NCBI RefSeq assembly: GCF_016587435.1
Contig: NZ_BNJJ01000001.1
Location: forward strand, 1-64,000
Direction: 5' to 3'
Origin: Dictyobacter formicarum
GTDB lineage: Bacteria; Chloroflexota; Ktedonobacteria; Ktedonobacterales; Ktedonobacteraceae
Length of the DNA stretch: 64,000 nucleotides
Position numbers and translations under genes: made by a program. Shown here in pieces: positions 16,575-25,448 of the stretch (positions within the stretch are counted from its first letter, which is position 1; every line of letters begins with the position of its first letter). Under the pieces are notes generated by a model. It saw only the letters and a program-made list of their open reading frames with translations, had not been told where the DNA came from and searched no databases.

Positions 16575-17648
16575 AGTGGGCGCGGGACCCGTTGAACCTC
16601 GGATGATCAGCTCGGGAGGAAATGAATGATGGGCGACACTCCTGGCATCGTCTGCCTTTTCGAGACGTTCGATCAAGCACTCGACCGCGACGCGTAACAT
16701 TTCTTGCAATGGTTGGCGAATCGTGGTCAATGGCGGTTGAGCGATCTCGGCAAACATGATGTCGTCAAAACCAATGATGGAGCAGGCGGATGGGACAGAG
16801 AGCCCTACATCATGCGCCCCTGCATAGGCACCCAGCGCGTAGAGATCGTTAATGCCAATGATGGCCGTGGCAGAATTTTCCTGGCTGAGCACCTCGCGTG
16901 CGCCCATGCGACCTAACGCTGCTCCCTCAATATCACCAAATGGTGAGTCGGATGCCGCTTCCCAGATCAGATGAGGATCAAATGGAATTCCGGCGTTTGC
17001 CAGAGCTGCGCGATAACCTCTCAGACGATCAATGCGGCTAACTGTACGGATGGGACCGGAGAGGAGGCCGATACGTCGGTGGCCCAACGCAATAAGATGC
17101 TCCGTTGCCAGGCGCCCTGCCAGCATATTGTCGATGCTGACACTATCGATATCGAAGGAATCATCCTGCTGAGTATGGCGATCGAAGGTAATGGTATGTA
17201 AGCCACGCTCTACCAGACTGAACAGGTGTGTCAATGAAAGTGATGATGAGCCAAAAATAATCGCCCGGATACCCTGAGCCCACATATCCTCTGCATATGA
17301 TTGCTCACGCGTCAGATTGCGCTCACTGTTACATAACAAAACACGGAACCCATGCCGCAATGCCGTCTCTTCGGCTGCACTAGCAAAGGCACCCCAGAAG
17401 GGATTTGCTACGGACGGGACAATGAGACCGATAATAGGCACATAACCGGTCTTCAACTGACGGGCTACCAGACTGGGCGTATACCCCAGTTGCTTAATTG
17501 CACGTTGAATACGCGCAACCGTTTCCTTTCCCATGCGTTCAAAACGCCCATTGAGGACATTGGAGACGCTTGAAGGTGATACTCCCGCCAGACGGGCGAC
17601 ATCCTGGATCGTCACCTCACGGAAGGATTTCTTTTTCTCTTTGACCAT
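16572..17648 (-). CDS. LacI family transcriptional repressor
   Basis: A 358-residue regulator. The N-terminal HTH is TIQDVARLAGVSPSSVSNVL followed by the hinge GRFERMGKETVARIQRAIKQLGYTP in pieces. The sugar-binding half carries IIGLIVPSVANPFWGAFA, RRIGLLSGPIRTVSRIDRLR and IIGFDDIMFAEIAQPPLTT. It ends PPELIIRGSTGPAPT, close to the normal family end, with its stop inside a short inverted-repeat element. It is divergent from the isomerase-dehydrogenase operon 206 bases away and is its likely repressor, released by a sugar. Two TGTATCGAT boxes in between are candidate operators. Confidence 0.93.
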   Translation of the reverse strand: MVKEKKKSFREVTIQDVARLAGVSPSSVSNVLNGRFERMGKETVARIQRAIKQLGYTPSLVARQLKTGYVPIIGLIVPSVANPFWGAFASAAEETALRHGFRVLLCNSERNLTREQSYAEDMWAQGIRAIIFGSSSLSLTHLFSLVERGLHTITFDRHTQQDDSFDIDSVSIDNMLAGRLATEHLIALGHRRIGLLSGPIRTVSRIDRLRGYRAALANAGIPFDPHLIWEAASDSPFGDIEGAALGRMGAREVLSQENSATAIIGINDLYALGAYAGAHDVGLSVPSACSIIGFDDIMFAEIAQPPLTTIRQPLQEMLRVAVECLIERLEKADDARSVAHHSFPPELIIRGSTGPAPT

Positions 17649-17664
17649 GCATTTATCCTTTTGC

Positions 17665-17749
17665 TGTATCGATATACTAATTATCTATAATCAGGATGTA
17701 ATGCGGAATTTAGCTGTTTCTAGCCTTGAAAAGTGTATCGATTTAGTGT
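17665..17749. promoter_or_regulatory. Pair of candidate LacI-family operators
   Basis: TGTATCGATATAC at 17665-17677 and GTGTATCGATTTAGTGT at 17733-17749 share TGTATCGAT and a central CG, the usual centre of LacI-family operators. The first contains the perfect palindrome TATCGATA. They lie between the repressor gene and the divergent sugar operon, about 65 bases apart, which would permit looping or dual repression. Confidence 0.5.
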
Positions 17750-17853
17750 AACCTTACATTAAGACTAGTATAGATCAGATTGATTGTCAACCATTTCTTT
17801 GGCAACGAAGTCAGGAGCGAATACCTAACGAATATAAAGAGGAGAAACAGTTA

Positions 17854-18645
17854 ATGAGCACTTCACAGGTCACTTTTACTGTTTTCACGAAACCCTGGAA
17901 AACTCCGCTTCCACAGTTGGGAGCGTTCCTCCAGAAACTGGGTTTCAATGGGGTTGAACTACCAGTCAGGCCAGGCTATCAGGTAACACCGGAAAGCAGG
18001 CGTAAGAGACTTCCAGAAGCTGCCCATATTTTAGCTGATTGTGGTCTTACCATCAACAGTATCGCCGGGCCAACAGATGAAGCCATGATCGCGCTTTGTG
18101 CAGAGTTGAAAATCCCCATTATCCGTATCTGCCTGGATATCCCGAAAGAGACAAATTATCTCGTATACGAGGAGCACCTGCACCGTGAATTTGATGCGCT
18201 GGTACCGTTGCTGGATAGATACGGTGTGACGCTGGGCATACAGAATCACAATGGACGCAATGTTGCCAATGCCATGGGTATTCGTCATCTTATCGAGAAG
18301 TATGATCGGAAACATATTGCGGCCGTGCTCGATCCTGCTCACTGCGCGCTGAATGGAGAGATTCCCGAACTAGCACTGGATATTGTCTGGTCGCATCTTT
18401 GTATGGTGAATCTGAAGAATGTTCTCTGGCAACGTACGAACGGACCCGAAACGCCGGTCGCGGCCTATACGCACTACTGGACGAGTGGACGGCAGGGCCT
18501 TGCTTCCTGGGAATGTGTCACATCGGAGCTCAAACGGCGCAACTATAGCGGTCCAATCTGCCTGACCGCCGAATATAGTGACGAAGCTGCCGTGGATCGT
18601 TTGATTGCAGAAGATATTGCTTACGCGAAGTCCCTCTTTGCATAA
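17854..18645 (+). CDS. Sugar phosphate isomerase/epimerase (xylose isomerase-like TIM barrel)
   Basis: A 263-residue AP-endonuclease-2 type TIM barrel. Recognisable strands are LGFNGVELPVRPGYQVTPES, YGVTLGIQNHNGRNVANAMG with likely metal ligands, and HIAAVLDPAHCALNGEIPEL. Members isomerise or epimerise sugars and inositols with a divalent metal. AGAGGAG precedes the ATG. It is followed after 92 bases by a Gfo/Idh dehydrogenase, and both are probably controlled by the divergent LacI protein. The pair is common in inositol or rare-sugar catabolism; the exact sugar cannot be named. Confidence 0.87.
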   Translation: MSTSQVTFTVFTKPWKTPLPQLGAFLQKLGFNGVELPVRPGYQVTPESRRKRLPEAAHILADCGLTINSIAGPTDEAMIALCAELKIPIIRICLDIPKETNYLVYEEHLHREFDALVPLLDRYGVTLGIQNHNGRNVANAMGIRHLIEKYDRKHIAAVLDPAHCALNGEIPELALDIVWSHLCMVNLKNVLWQRTNGPETPVAAYTHYWTSGRQGLASWECVTSELKRRNYSGPICLTAEYSDEAAVDRLIAEDIAYAKSLFA

Positions 18646-18737
18646 CTGTGCGTCTGTGTAGGGTCACAAAAATAGATCTCTTGTTCCATTTTCCTATTTC
18701 CTATGTCTCCTATGTAAAAAGCGGGAAGGAAGTATAT

Positions 18738-19727
18738 ATGTCCGAGCAGTTTGTCAGGAAAGAAAAAGTACGCATCGCCGTCATTGGAGCGGGAAGGCTG
18801 GCCAACCAGATCCACTATCCCTCCCTGGCATCTTTTGACGACGTTGAGATCGTTGGCATCTGTGATCTGGATGAGCAGCGGCTCCATGCGACAGCTGATA
18901 CCTATCACATTCAGAATCGCTATACCAACTATCAGAGCATGATTGAATCCTGCGCACTAGATGGTGTCTATGCGATCGGTCAACCGCACATCATGTTCGA
19001 CATCTGGCTCTGGTGTTTACAGCAGGGACAGAATCTCTATATTGAAAAGCCGATGGGTATTACCTGGCATCAGGCGCAACTATTGAGCTACCTGGCTGAG
19101 CAGAAAGGCGTCATGACGCAGGTCAGCCATCAGCGCCGGAGCAGTCCCATGCTGGTCAAACTGCATGAGGAGTGTCTCAAGCAAGGTCCGATTACCCATG
19201 CAATATGCGAGTTTTATAAGTATGCACAGGAGCCCTTTTTCAATGCACGGGACCATATGCTCGATGATTGCACGCATGCGATCGATACCCTCCGCTATAT
19301 GTGTGGAGGCGAAGTAATTGGTATTGAGAGCCAATGTAAGCGCATTGGGGTTCCTGATATTAACTGGATCGGGGCTCAACTCCACTTTGATAATGGCTCA
19401 ACAGGCTTTGTCATCAATAGTTGGAGCAGTGGCAAGCGCGTATTTCGGGTGCAGATGCATGCACCCGGCATCTTTGTCGAGGCTGATGTAGAGGGGGAGG
19501 CGCGTCTCTATAAACATGGAGATCTCGAGGGCAAAGTCTATCATGCCCGGGAAGAGGCGGGGGGAGATCAGTTTTTTATTTATGGTGGCTTCCAGGCAAA
19601 AAGTCGCGAGTTTATCGATTCATTGAAATATGGAAAAGAAGTTACGACTTCCCCATTTCGTGATTGCCTCAAGACCATGGAAGTGGCCGAAAAGATTTTA
19701 GCGCGTGCTGTGCTGTCAGGGGAATAG
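18738..19727 (+). CDS. Gfo/Idh/MocA family NAD(P)-dependent oxidoreductase
   Basis: A 329-residue sugar or inositol dehydrogenase. The N-terminal Rossmann fold is RIAVIGAGRLANQIHYPSLA with GICDLDEQRL. The cofactor/catalytic motif EKP appears in NLYIEKPMGITW, and the C-terminal alpha/beta domain contains DDCTHAIDTLRYMCGGEV with the usual HAID active-site run. I start at ATG 18738, preceded by GGGAAGGAAG; an upstream in-frame start at 18648 would add 30 low-complexity hydrophobic residues. It belongs to the LacI-linked sugar operon. It probably oxidises the sugar alcohol or inositol handled by the isomerase before it. Confidence 0.9.
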   Translation: MSEQFVRKEKVRIAVIGAGRLANQIHYPSLASFDDVEIVGICDLDEQRLHATADTYHIQNRYTNYQSMIESCALDGVYAIGQPHIMFDIWLWCLQQGQNLYIEKPMGITWHQAQLLSYLAEQKGVMTQVSHQRRSSPMLVKLHEECLKQGPITHAICEFYKYAQEPFFNARDHMLDDCTHAIDTLRYMCGGEVIGIESQCKRIGVPDINWIGAQLHFDNGSTGFVINSWSSGKRVFRVQMHAPGIFVEADVEGEARLYKHGDLEGKVYHAREEAGGDQFFIYGGFQAKSREFIDSLKYGKEVTTSPFRDCLKTMEVAEKILARAVLSGE

Positions 19728-19774
19728 AGGCCGAACATGTGTCCTGGCGTGCGCTGTGTAGAAATCGTCCACGT

Positions 19775-19912
19775 AAACGCCATACCTCAATCTCCTGGAA
19801 CTTACTCATGGCGGCCGCGACTTTAGCGATCGTACCAATTGTTGCGCTGTACATCTTTGCACAGCGCTGGTTTGTGCGTGGTATCGTTATCTCTGGCTTT
19901 GGAGGACGCTAG
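19775..19912 (+). pseudogene. C-terminal stump of a sugar ABC transporter permease (MalG type)
   Basis: The frame reads HTSISWNLLMAAATLAIVPI then FAQRWFVRGIVISGFGGR followed by TAG at 19910. This is the last helix and exact C-terminus of carbohydrate permeases of the MalG/UgpE family, which end 'Q+xFxxGxxxGaxKG' or '..GGR'. About 45 of roughly 280 residues remain. It implies that a complete sugar importer once lay between the dehydrogenase and the SDR genes and was deleted. Confidence 0.65.
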
Positions 19913-20003
19913 TAAGCGATACGCATAGAGAGTGCGACAGGAATTCTCACCATCCGTTCACGGCTGGTCACGGCTGGAACAGCAACAGAAAGGAAAAAGA
20001 TAC

Positions 20004-20765
20004 ATGGATTTCGCATTTAAGGATCAGGTCATTTTAGTCACCGGCGGCGCTTCTGGCATTGGTCGCAGCATTGCAGAGGCGTTCGGGCGCTACGGTGCGT
20101 CCGTGGTGTTGACCTATTATACCAGCGATGCCGATGCCAGAGAGGTCGTGGCGACTATTGAGCAGGCAGGAGGCAAGGCGCTCTCGTTCTATGGTGATCT
20201 GACGCAGGAAGCCGACGTCGCACACGTCGTGGCCGCGACGATAGAGCGTTTTGGCAAGGTAGATGTGCTGGTTGCCAATAGCGGGGGCATCCTGCAACGT
20301 TCGAAGGTCAAGGACTGTTCACTTGAGTTATGGAATCAAGCGATTGCCGTCAATCTCACGAGCACGTTCTTGTGCTGCCGGGCTGTGTTGCCACATATGG
20401 AGCGAGCAAAGCAGGGCACAATCATCACGATAAGTTCGCTTGCTGCTCACGATGGTGGCGGAGCAGGGGCCGCGCACTATGCGGCGACGAAAGGTGGTAT
20501 CCTGACCTTTACCCGGTCGCTAGCGAAAGAAGTCGGTCCACTGGGTATCCGCGTTAATGGTATTGCGCCGGGCCTGATCGCAACGCGCTTCCATGATCGC
20601 TTTAATACGCCGGAGGGTCGTCAGGCCGCAGTGAACCGCACACCGCTGGGTCGAGAGGGCTTGCCAGAGGAGGTTGCAGGCGCAGCCCTGTTCCTGGCCT
20701 CGCCGTGGTCAACATTTATTGCTGGCGAAACCATAGAAGTTAATGGCGGACAGGGGGTTTTTTAA
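20004..20765 (+). CDS. SDR family oxidoreductase (FabG-like)
   Basis: A 253-residue classical short-chain dehydrogenase. Cofactor motif TGGASGIGRSIAEAFG is at the N-terminus, with VLVANSGG, catalytic Ser in ITISSLAAHDGGGAG, and Tyr/Lys in HYAATKGGILTFTRSLAKE. The late motif is RVNGIAPGLIATRFHDRF. ATG at 20004 follows AAAGGAAAAAG; an earlier frame extension at 19932 lacks a ribosome site. It overlaps none and is followed 2 bases later by a second SDR, so they form one transcript, probably part of the sugar-alcohol catabolism locus. Substrate not determinable. Confidence 0.92.
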   Translation: MDFAFKDQVILVTGGASGIGRSIAEAFGRYGASVVLTYYTSDADAREVVATIEQAGGKALSFYGDLTQEADVAHVVAATIERFGKVDVLVANSGGILQRSKVKDCSLELWNQAIAVNLTSTFLCCRAVLPHMERAKQGTIITISSLAAHDGGGAGAAHYAATKGGILTFTRSLAKEVGPLGIRVNGIAPGLIATRFHDRFNTPEGRQAAVNRTPLGREGLPEEVAGAALFLASPWSTFIAGETIEVNGGQGVF

Positions 20766-20767
20766 GT

Positions 20768-21502
20768 ATGACACATCAACACGATCTCAGTAAACAGGTA
20801 GTTCTGGTGGCAGGGGCAAGTAGCGGCATGGGAAAGGCCACAGCCATTGCTGCGGCGGAAGCAGGCGCGCACGTGGTACTTGCCGCACGTGATGCTGCGG
20901 CTCTTGAACACATCGCTGCCTCCATCCAACAAAAGGGAGGATCGGCCCTCGCGGTCGCAACGGATATGCTGAAGCGGGATGAGATAGACCACCTGCTAGA
21001 GACGACCTTGCAGACCTACGGTCGGATCACCACCGTCGTCTACTCGGTCGGCACCAATCTTCTCCGTCGCACCATCGATGAGCTGACCCCTGAGAGTTGG
21101 GCGAACATGATGGCAATCAATTTAACGACTGCGTTTCATCTGACGCAGGCCATCGTCCCAATTTTTCGTCAACAGGAGGAGGGACTGCTGATCTACATCT
21201 CCTCATCGGCCGCGAAAAAGCCCGATCGCTCCGGCATCTCCTATCAGACGGGCAAGGCCGGGATCGTCGGGCTTGCACATGGCACCATGGAGGAAGAGCG
21301 CGAGCATGGCGTACGCACGACGGTTATTTTCCCGGGTCTGACCGATACGCCGATGGTGTTGAAACGGCCAGCACCAACGCCCCCAGAGGTGATGGCTCGG
21401 GCGCTGCAACCGGAGGATGTTGCGGACGCATGCCTCTTCGTGATAGGTCTGCCTGCACGTGCGCATGTGCCTGAGTTGACGCTGTATCCAAGCCGCCTTT
21501 AA
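20768..21502 (+). CDS. SDR family oxidoreductase
   Basis: A 244-residue classical SDR. AGASSGMGKATAIAAAEAGA binds the dinucleotide, VVYSVGTNLL replaces the usual NNAG, and the active site is Ser in IYISSSAAKKPDRSG with Tyr/Lys in ISYQTGKAGIVGLAHG. It begins 2 bases after the preceding SDR stop, which argues for translational coupling. The two SDRs are different from each other and may act in sequence. The C-terminus PELTLYPSRL is typical of members that act on polar aliphatic or sugar substrates, but this is only suggestive. Confidence 0.92.
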   Translation: MTHQHDLSKQVVLVAGASSGMGKATAIAAAEAGAHVVLAARDAAALEHIAASIQQKGGSALAVATDMLKRDEIDHLLETTLQTYGRITTVVYSVGTNLLRRTIDELTPESWANMMAINLTTAFHLTQAIVPIFRQQEEGLLIYISSSAAKKPDRSGISYQTGKAGIVGLAHGTMEEEREHGVRTTVIFPGLTDTPMVLKRPAPTPPEVMARALQPEDVADACLFVIGLPARAHVPELTLYPSRL

Positions 21503-21567
21503 GGCGATTGCAGAGAAAGCATGTTCCGCAAAGCATCTTTGATCTCTTGGAGATTCGTTGACTGCAT
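21499..21567 (-). other. 22-codon ORF with ideal ribosome site
   Basis: On the minus strand GAGGAGGT sits 5 bases before ATG 21567, opening MQSTNLQEIKDALRNMLSLQ and two more codons to a TAA that overlaps the SDR stop. It could be the start of a gene cut by rearrangement, or a small peptide. The Shine-Dalgarno is among the best in the window, which is why it is listed. No family is recognised. Confidence 0.3.
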
Positions 21568-21714
21568 ATCCCACCTCCTCATGGGGAAGAAGCTATATTG
21601 GGCGTGGTAAGAACGAACAACTGATCATGTTTCCCCATCAGAACACTGAAACCTTGCTTCCTGCTGTCTCGTGCAATAGACTAAAGGAAGTCGACGAAAA
21701 AAGGAGCCACCTCT

Positions 21715-22584
21715 ATGAGCACGATTAATGCTGCGGCCAGTGGTCAGTTCACCATTGGCGGTGACATTCCCATACATCGTCTTGGCTATGGAGCTATGCG
21801 CATCACGGGGAAAGGCATTTGGGGAGAGCCTGAGGATCGTGAGGAGGCGCTGCGTACATTGAAACGGCTACCAGAGCTTGGCATAAACTTTATTGACACT
21901 GCGGATAGCTATGGTCCTGAGGTCAGTGAAAACCTGATTCATGAGGCACTCTATCCCTATAAGAGCATGCTTATCGCGACCAAGGGCGGTTTGACCCGTC
22001 ATGGGCCGGATATCTGGGCTCCCGTAGGACGACCCGAATATTTGCGGCAGTGTGTGCTGATGAGCTTGCGCCGCTTAGGGCTGGAGCGCATCGATCTCTG
22101 GCAATTGCATCGTATCGACCCAAAGGTGCCGCGCGATGAGCAATTTGATGCGATCAAGCAGATGCAACAGGAGGGCTTGATTCGTCACGTTGGTCTCAGT
22201 GAGGTCACTGTCGAAGAAATTGAGGCGGCTCAGAAGTTCTTTCAGGTGGTAACGGTACAGAATCTGTATAATCTGGTGACCCGCCAGAGCGAGGATGTCC
22301 TTGATTATTGTACCACGCATACCATTGGTTTTATTCCATGGTTTCCGCTGGCTTCTGGCGATCTAGCCAAACCAGGAACACTCCTTGATACCATCGCCAA
22401 GAAACATAATACCACCCCCAGTGGCATCGCTCTTGCCTGGATCCTTAAGCGTAGCCCTGTGATGCTCCCAATTCCTGGGACCAGTAATGTGAAACACCTG
22501 GAGGAAAATGTCGCGGCGGTCAATATTCAGCTCAGCGACGAAGACTTTAAACAACTCGATCTTCAAGGACGTCAGGCTCAATAA
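21715..22584 (+). CDS. Aldo/keto reductase
   Basis: A 289-residue AKR family NADPH-dependent reductase. [20 protein letters not shown], catalytic Asp/Tyr in [15 protein letters not shown], Lys in LIATKGGL and His in [11 protein letters not shown] complete the tetrad, unlike the related gene at 6048. The cofactor end is [24 protein letters not shown] precedes the ATG. It is a single-gene unit followed by a long inverted repeat that may terminate it. Substrates are small carbonyl compounds in general; nothing here narrows it. Confidence 0.93.
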   Translation: MSTINAAASGQFTIGGDIPIHRLGYGAMRITGKGIWGEPEDREEALRTLKRLPELGINFIDTADSYGPEVSENLIHEALYPYKSMLIATKGGLTRHGPDIWAPVGRPEYLRQCVLMSLRRLGLERIDLWQLHRIDPKVPRDEQFDAIKQMQQEGLIRHVGLSEVTVEEIEAAQKFFQVVTVQNLYNLVTRQSEDVLDYCTTHTIGFIPWFPLASGDLAKPGTLLDTIAKKHNTTPSGIALAWILKRSPVMLPIPGTSNVKHLEENVAAVNIQLSDEDFKQLDLQGRQAQ

Positions 22585-22874
22585 AACCCGACACAGACCT
22601 GGTACATGCAGGCCTGGAGAAGAAACAGAGCTCAAGCCTCTCTTCCTTTCATACCTGCCTACAAAGCAAGGTTGCTGCATAGGCAGAGCAAACAGGGATC
22701 GCATCCCGCACGGACCCGAGGAACATTCGTGATTCCTGGGGGTCTGTGCGGGATGCGACCAGTACTACACACTCAATTTCCTCTCCGATTCGTCATTGCA
22801 CGTTGAACATGGATCTTATCTTACCGATAAATAAAACGAGGAAGACAATAGGTCTGATCATCCATTCTGATCTG
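22585..22874. other. Intergenic stretch with one long inverted repeat
   Basis: No coding frame resembles a protein. The main content is the hairpin at 22697-22760. The rest is A/G-rich and featureless to me. Confidence 0.4.
22697..22760. terminator. Long inverted repeat, probable terminator
   Basis: TCGCATCCCGCAC and the following GGACCC pair with GGGTCTGTGCGGGATGCGA across a loop of roughly 14 bases; inner bases GAGGAA/TTCCT extend the stem. There is no T-run. It lies 110 bases after the aldo/keto reductase stop and before a convergent gene. Confidence 0.5.
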
Positions 22875-23187
22875 CTATAGCTCTACGTACAAATAAAATC
22901 TGGTGAGATCGAGATCGAGAGGTTTCTTCCAGGCTGGTTCCGCGAGCAACTTATTCGATCCAGCCCACTCGATCTCTAAGGCTGGGTTTTTCTTCCGCTT
23001 CTTTGCCCTGGTGAGCATCAAGGAAGGCTTGTATACCTGAGTTTGATGCGGAAACCGGAATAAGCGCAAACGCTTTTCTGCTGCAAGAGCGGAGGCAAAA
23101 CGCCAGGGTGTGAAAGAACGCACTTCATTTCCCTGGCTTTTTTGAGACTCCGCATCAACCACTTCAATGCGTGTTGAGAGGTTCCCA

Positions 23188-23790
23188 TCAGTCCACAACC
23201 GCCAGCGCTGAATTGACCTGCTGGACGGAAAAAAGCTCAGGGTTGTAATACGCGCCTGCCCACTGGCGCAGACGCGTGTGCTCAGGATGCGTTGGATTCT
23301 GCCATGCCTCAAGGAACAAAGCGTATCCGCCTATCCCGCCGACATCCTCTGGGGGACAAGCTCGTTCACCAGCCAGACAACGAGGTGTAATCCAGAGAGC
23401 ATCCTCATTCAGGTTTTCATCATCCAGATGCTCAATTTTTTCAATCGTAATCTGGTGCATCCAGCTATCTCCCAGGTCATATTCGTATGTCAGCTTCAGC
23501 CAATCGGTCCAGACGGTCGCATCGAGCTTTGTTCGTCGACTATCTCTGATGCGTATGTCTGCGCGCTCCCAATCAGGGTCAGGGAGACCATATATGGTTG
23601 TCTTCTCGTTGATCGTCAGCCTGAACAAATAGAGATGAGCGTTTTCCCACCCCATCACCACTTGAAGCATTTTATGGAGGGTATGAAGGCTGATGGCTCC
23701 AGGCACAACTATTTTCCGCCAAATAGGTGGCTCAATGCCAGTTAACTGGATGTGCAGGTAATAGCGGCTCTCTGACTGATAACTTCCCAT
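23188..23790 (-). CDS. Plasmid pRiA4b ORF-3 family protein
   Basis: A 200-residue protein. It begins RYYLHIQLTGIEPPIWRKIV and continues LHKMLQVVMGWENAHLYLF, the unmistakable opening of the pRiA4b ORF-3 family, and YEYDLGDSWMHQITIEKI is its conserved core. It ends near CLAGERACPPEDVGGIGGYA, a typical late block, so the domain is complete. The function of the family is unknown; it is often found near mobile DNA, and an integrase fragment lies 280 bases upstream here. A different-frame continuation exists downstream but shows no recognisable protein. Confidence 0.9.
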   Translation of the reverse strand: MGSYQSESRYYLHIQLTGIEPPIWRKIVVPGAISLHTLHKMLQVVMGWENAHLYLFRLTINEKTTIYGLPDPDWERADIRIRDSRRTKLDATVWTDWLKLTYEYDLGDSWMHQITIEKIEHLDDENLNEDALWITPRCLAGERACPPEDVGGIGGYALFLEAWQNPTHPEHTRLRQWAGAYYNPELFSVQQVNSALAVVD

Positions 23791-24069
23791 GTGCGTCTTT
23801 TTTCTCCGTCTTATTTTCTAGTAAAGCCCGGCTTAGCTCAGTATCTTTCCAGAACTGGAAGGTTTTCGTGAACGTTGTTTGCTCTTTCGCCATGCTCCTT
23901 TTCCCCTTGTCTTTCTCTAGTATATTCCATCCTTTCTGATTGGACCAGAGTGGGGCAAGTTCAGTTGAGCATTGGCAGCCAGCATATTACACAAAGAACA
24001 ATCAACCAGAGCGAGAGAGGCAGCACAGGGGAAAGGCAGGAAGAGGTAGGGGCAGCTTCAAAGCTATCC

Positions 24070-24338
24070 TTAATAATTCACCTTTACAGCAATTAACTGG
24101 CACACAGATACAAAAGCTGTATACGCTGCTGCGTAACTATGGTATCTCACCGAATACGGTACATCTTATTCATACCATCTTGAATGCAGCCCTCAATGAT
24201 GCGGTCAAGTGGCATCGCATAGCACTCAATCCTTGTAAGCACCTGACTGCACCACGAACCCAGAAAGCTGACAGCCAATTTATCCGAACAAGACGGTTTA
24301 AGACGCATCATGACGCGTCGGTACGCATGCACTTTTGA
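24070..24338 (+). pseudogene. Tyrosine recombinase (phage integrase) N-terminal fragment
   Basis: The stretch LTGTQIQKLYTLLRNYGISP then TVHLIHTILNAALNDAVKW and IALNPCKHLTAPRTQKADS matches the SAM-like core-binding domain of tyrosine integrases, which precedes the catalytic domain. The frame ends at TGA 24336 without any catalytic Arg/His/Tyr region. Before about 24070 the same frame is low-complexity and unlike integrase. It is an isolated fragment about 75 residues long. Confidence 0.65.
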
Positions 24339-24769
24339 GATCACTTCTCCAGAAAAGACATCTTCTGCGCTCCCCTCGTTGAAGCGGATTTGGTAAGACT
24401 GGTATAAGACGGTACAATTTTTGTGCTTCCATTGCAGTCTTATGTACAAGACATTGCACTCCGTTTGCAAAGACATCCTCGTTTGTTTCCGCCGTTTTTG
24501 CTTACATGGGTATATAAATATTGCAACACCCCCATAACAATATTTTTTCCTTATCTCTATGGCTAGCGATTCGAGTAATTACGTCTTTTGCTAATTACGA
24601 TGGTAGTGCTCGCCACTTTCATGGTGTGGCTCTAGTTGTGAGGCCCGTATTAAGGCCGCATAAAGAGGGAAGAATTTTGGGAGATGGTCGAAAGCTTGAA
24701 GCTCTATACTCATCATAGATTTTGTACCTGTAGCTGTATTGTTTGTTGGTAGGATTGCACCTCTGATGC
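24339..24769. other. Intergenic stretch, no gene seen
   Basis: 430 bases between the integrase fragment and the DoxX-like gene, with no supported frame. A short direct repeat, TAATTACG, occurs twice near 24575-24600 and might mark the promoter of the following gene. Confidence 0.35.
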
Positions 24770-25417
24770 ATGAGAGAGCGGCATGCAAAGGGAGTCGATT
24801 TGGTAAAAAATAAGTCGGTTTTACAGTTAGAACGGAGCAGGCGGCCAGAAGCTATCCAGTCGCATGCTACTAATCTGCCCGCCAGGATCTATACGCCAGT
24901 GCCCAGGGCGGCTGCTACTGCCGTTACGGACAATGGGCAAAAAATGGGGCTCTGGCGATGGCGTATTGTTGCCTTGCTACGCGTCCTATGCGGTTGCTTT
25001 TGCCTGGGCGATGCCTGGTTGAAGTGGCATGGTTCCTTCACTGATGCGTATCTCTTGATGCTGTCCCATGCCGCTGGAGGGCATACGCCGGTGATAGCAA
25101 CCTGGTTTGCCTGGTGGCTCCATGTGGCACAGCTGCATACACAGGCTTTCGTCGCTACCACGCTATTGTTGGAAATATGTCTGGGCATTTGCCTTATTTG
25201 TGGCGCGCTGACCACGCTTTCTTGCCTGATGGGTATGTTTCTAACGGCGCTGGGTTGTATGGGCGCGGGCCTGCTCGCCGGTTTCTTTGGGCAGGTTTCA
25301 CTGGATGTTGGTGTGCTGGTCGTTTTCTTGCTGGCCTTCCTGGGTCTGATACTGAGCCGCGCGGGCCAGTACGCGGGCCTGGATCGCTGGCTTCGTCCAG
25401 CCAGATTAGGCTTGTAG
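24770..25417 (+). CDS. DoxX/DoxD-like membrane protein
   Basis: Protein of up to 215 residues with four hydrophobic segments: IVALLRVLCGCFCLGDAWLK, AFVATTLLLEICLGICLICG, LGCMGAGLLAGFFGQ and VGVLVVFLLAFLGLILSRAG. The pattern, with GDAWLKW after the first helix and LLLEICLG starting the next, resembles DoxX / TQO small subunit proteins, which handle quinone or thiosulfate chemistry or have no known role. About 55 polar residues precede the first helix; a TTG at 24800 with AAAGGGAG upstream is a possible alternative start. It is followed by another membrane protein gene after 31 bases. Family call moderate. Confidence 0.6.
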   Translation: MRERHAKGVDLVKNKSVLQLERSRRPEAIQSHATNLPARIYTPVPRAAATAVTDNGQKMGLWRWRIVALLRVLCGCFCLGDAWLKWHGSFTDAYLLMLSHAAGGHTPVIATWFAWWLHVAQLHTQAFVATTLLLEICLGICLICGALTTLSCLMGMFLTALGCMGAGLLAGFFGQVSLDVGVLVVFLLAFLGLILSRAGQYAGLDRWLRPARLGL

Positions 25418-25448
25418 ATAATGTACACGTAGTCTGAGAGGATCGTTT

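Noticed and set aside
22875..23312. Minus-strand 145-codon ORF after and overlapping the pRiA4b-like gene
   Set aside because: No recognised family and overlaps a complete domain in another frame; may be old debris but not supported.
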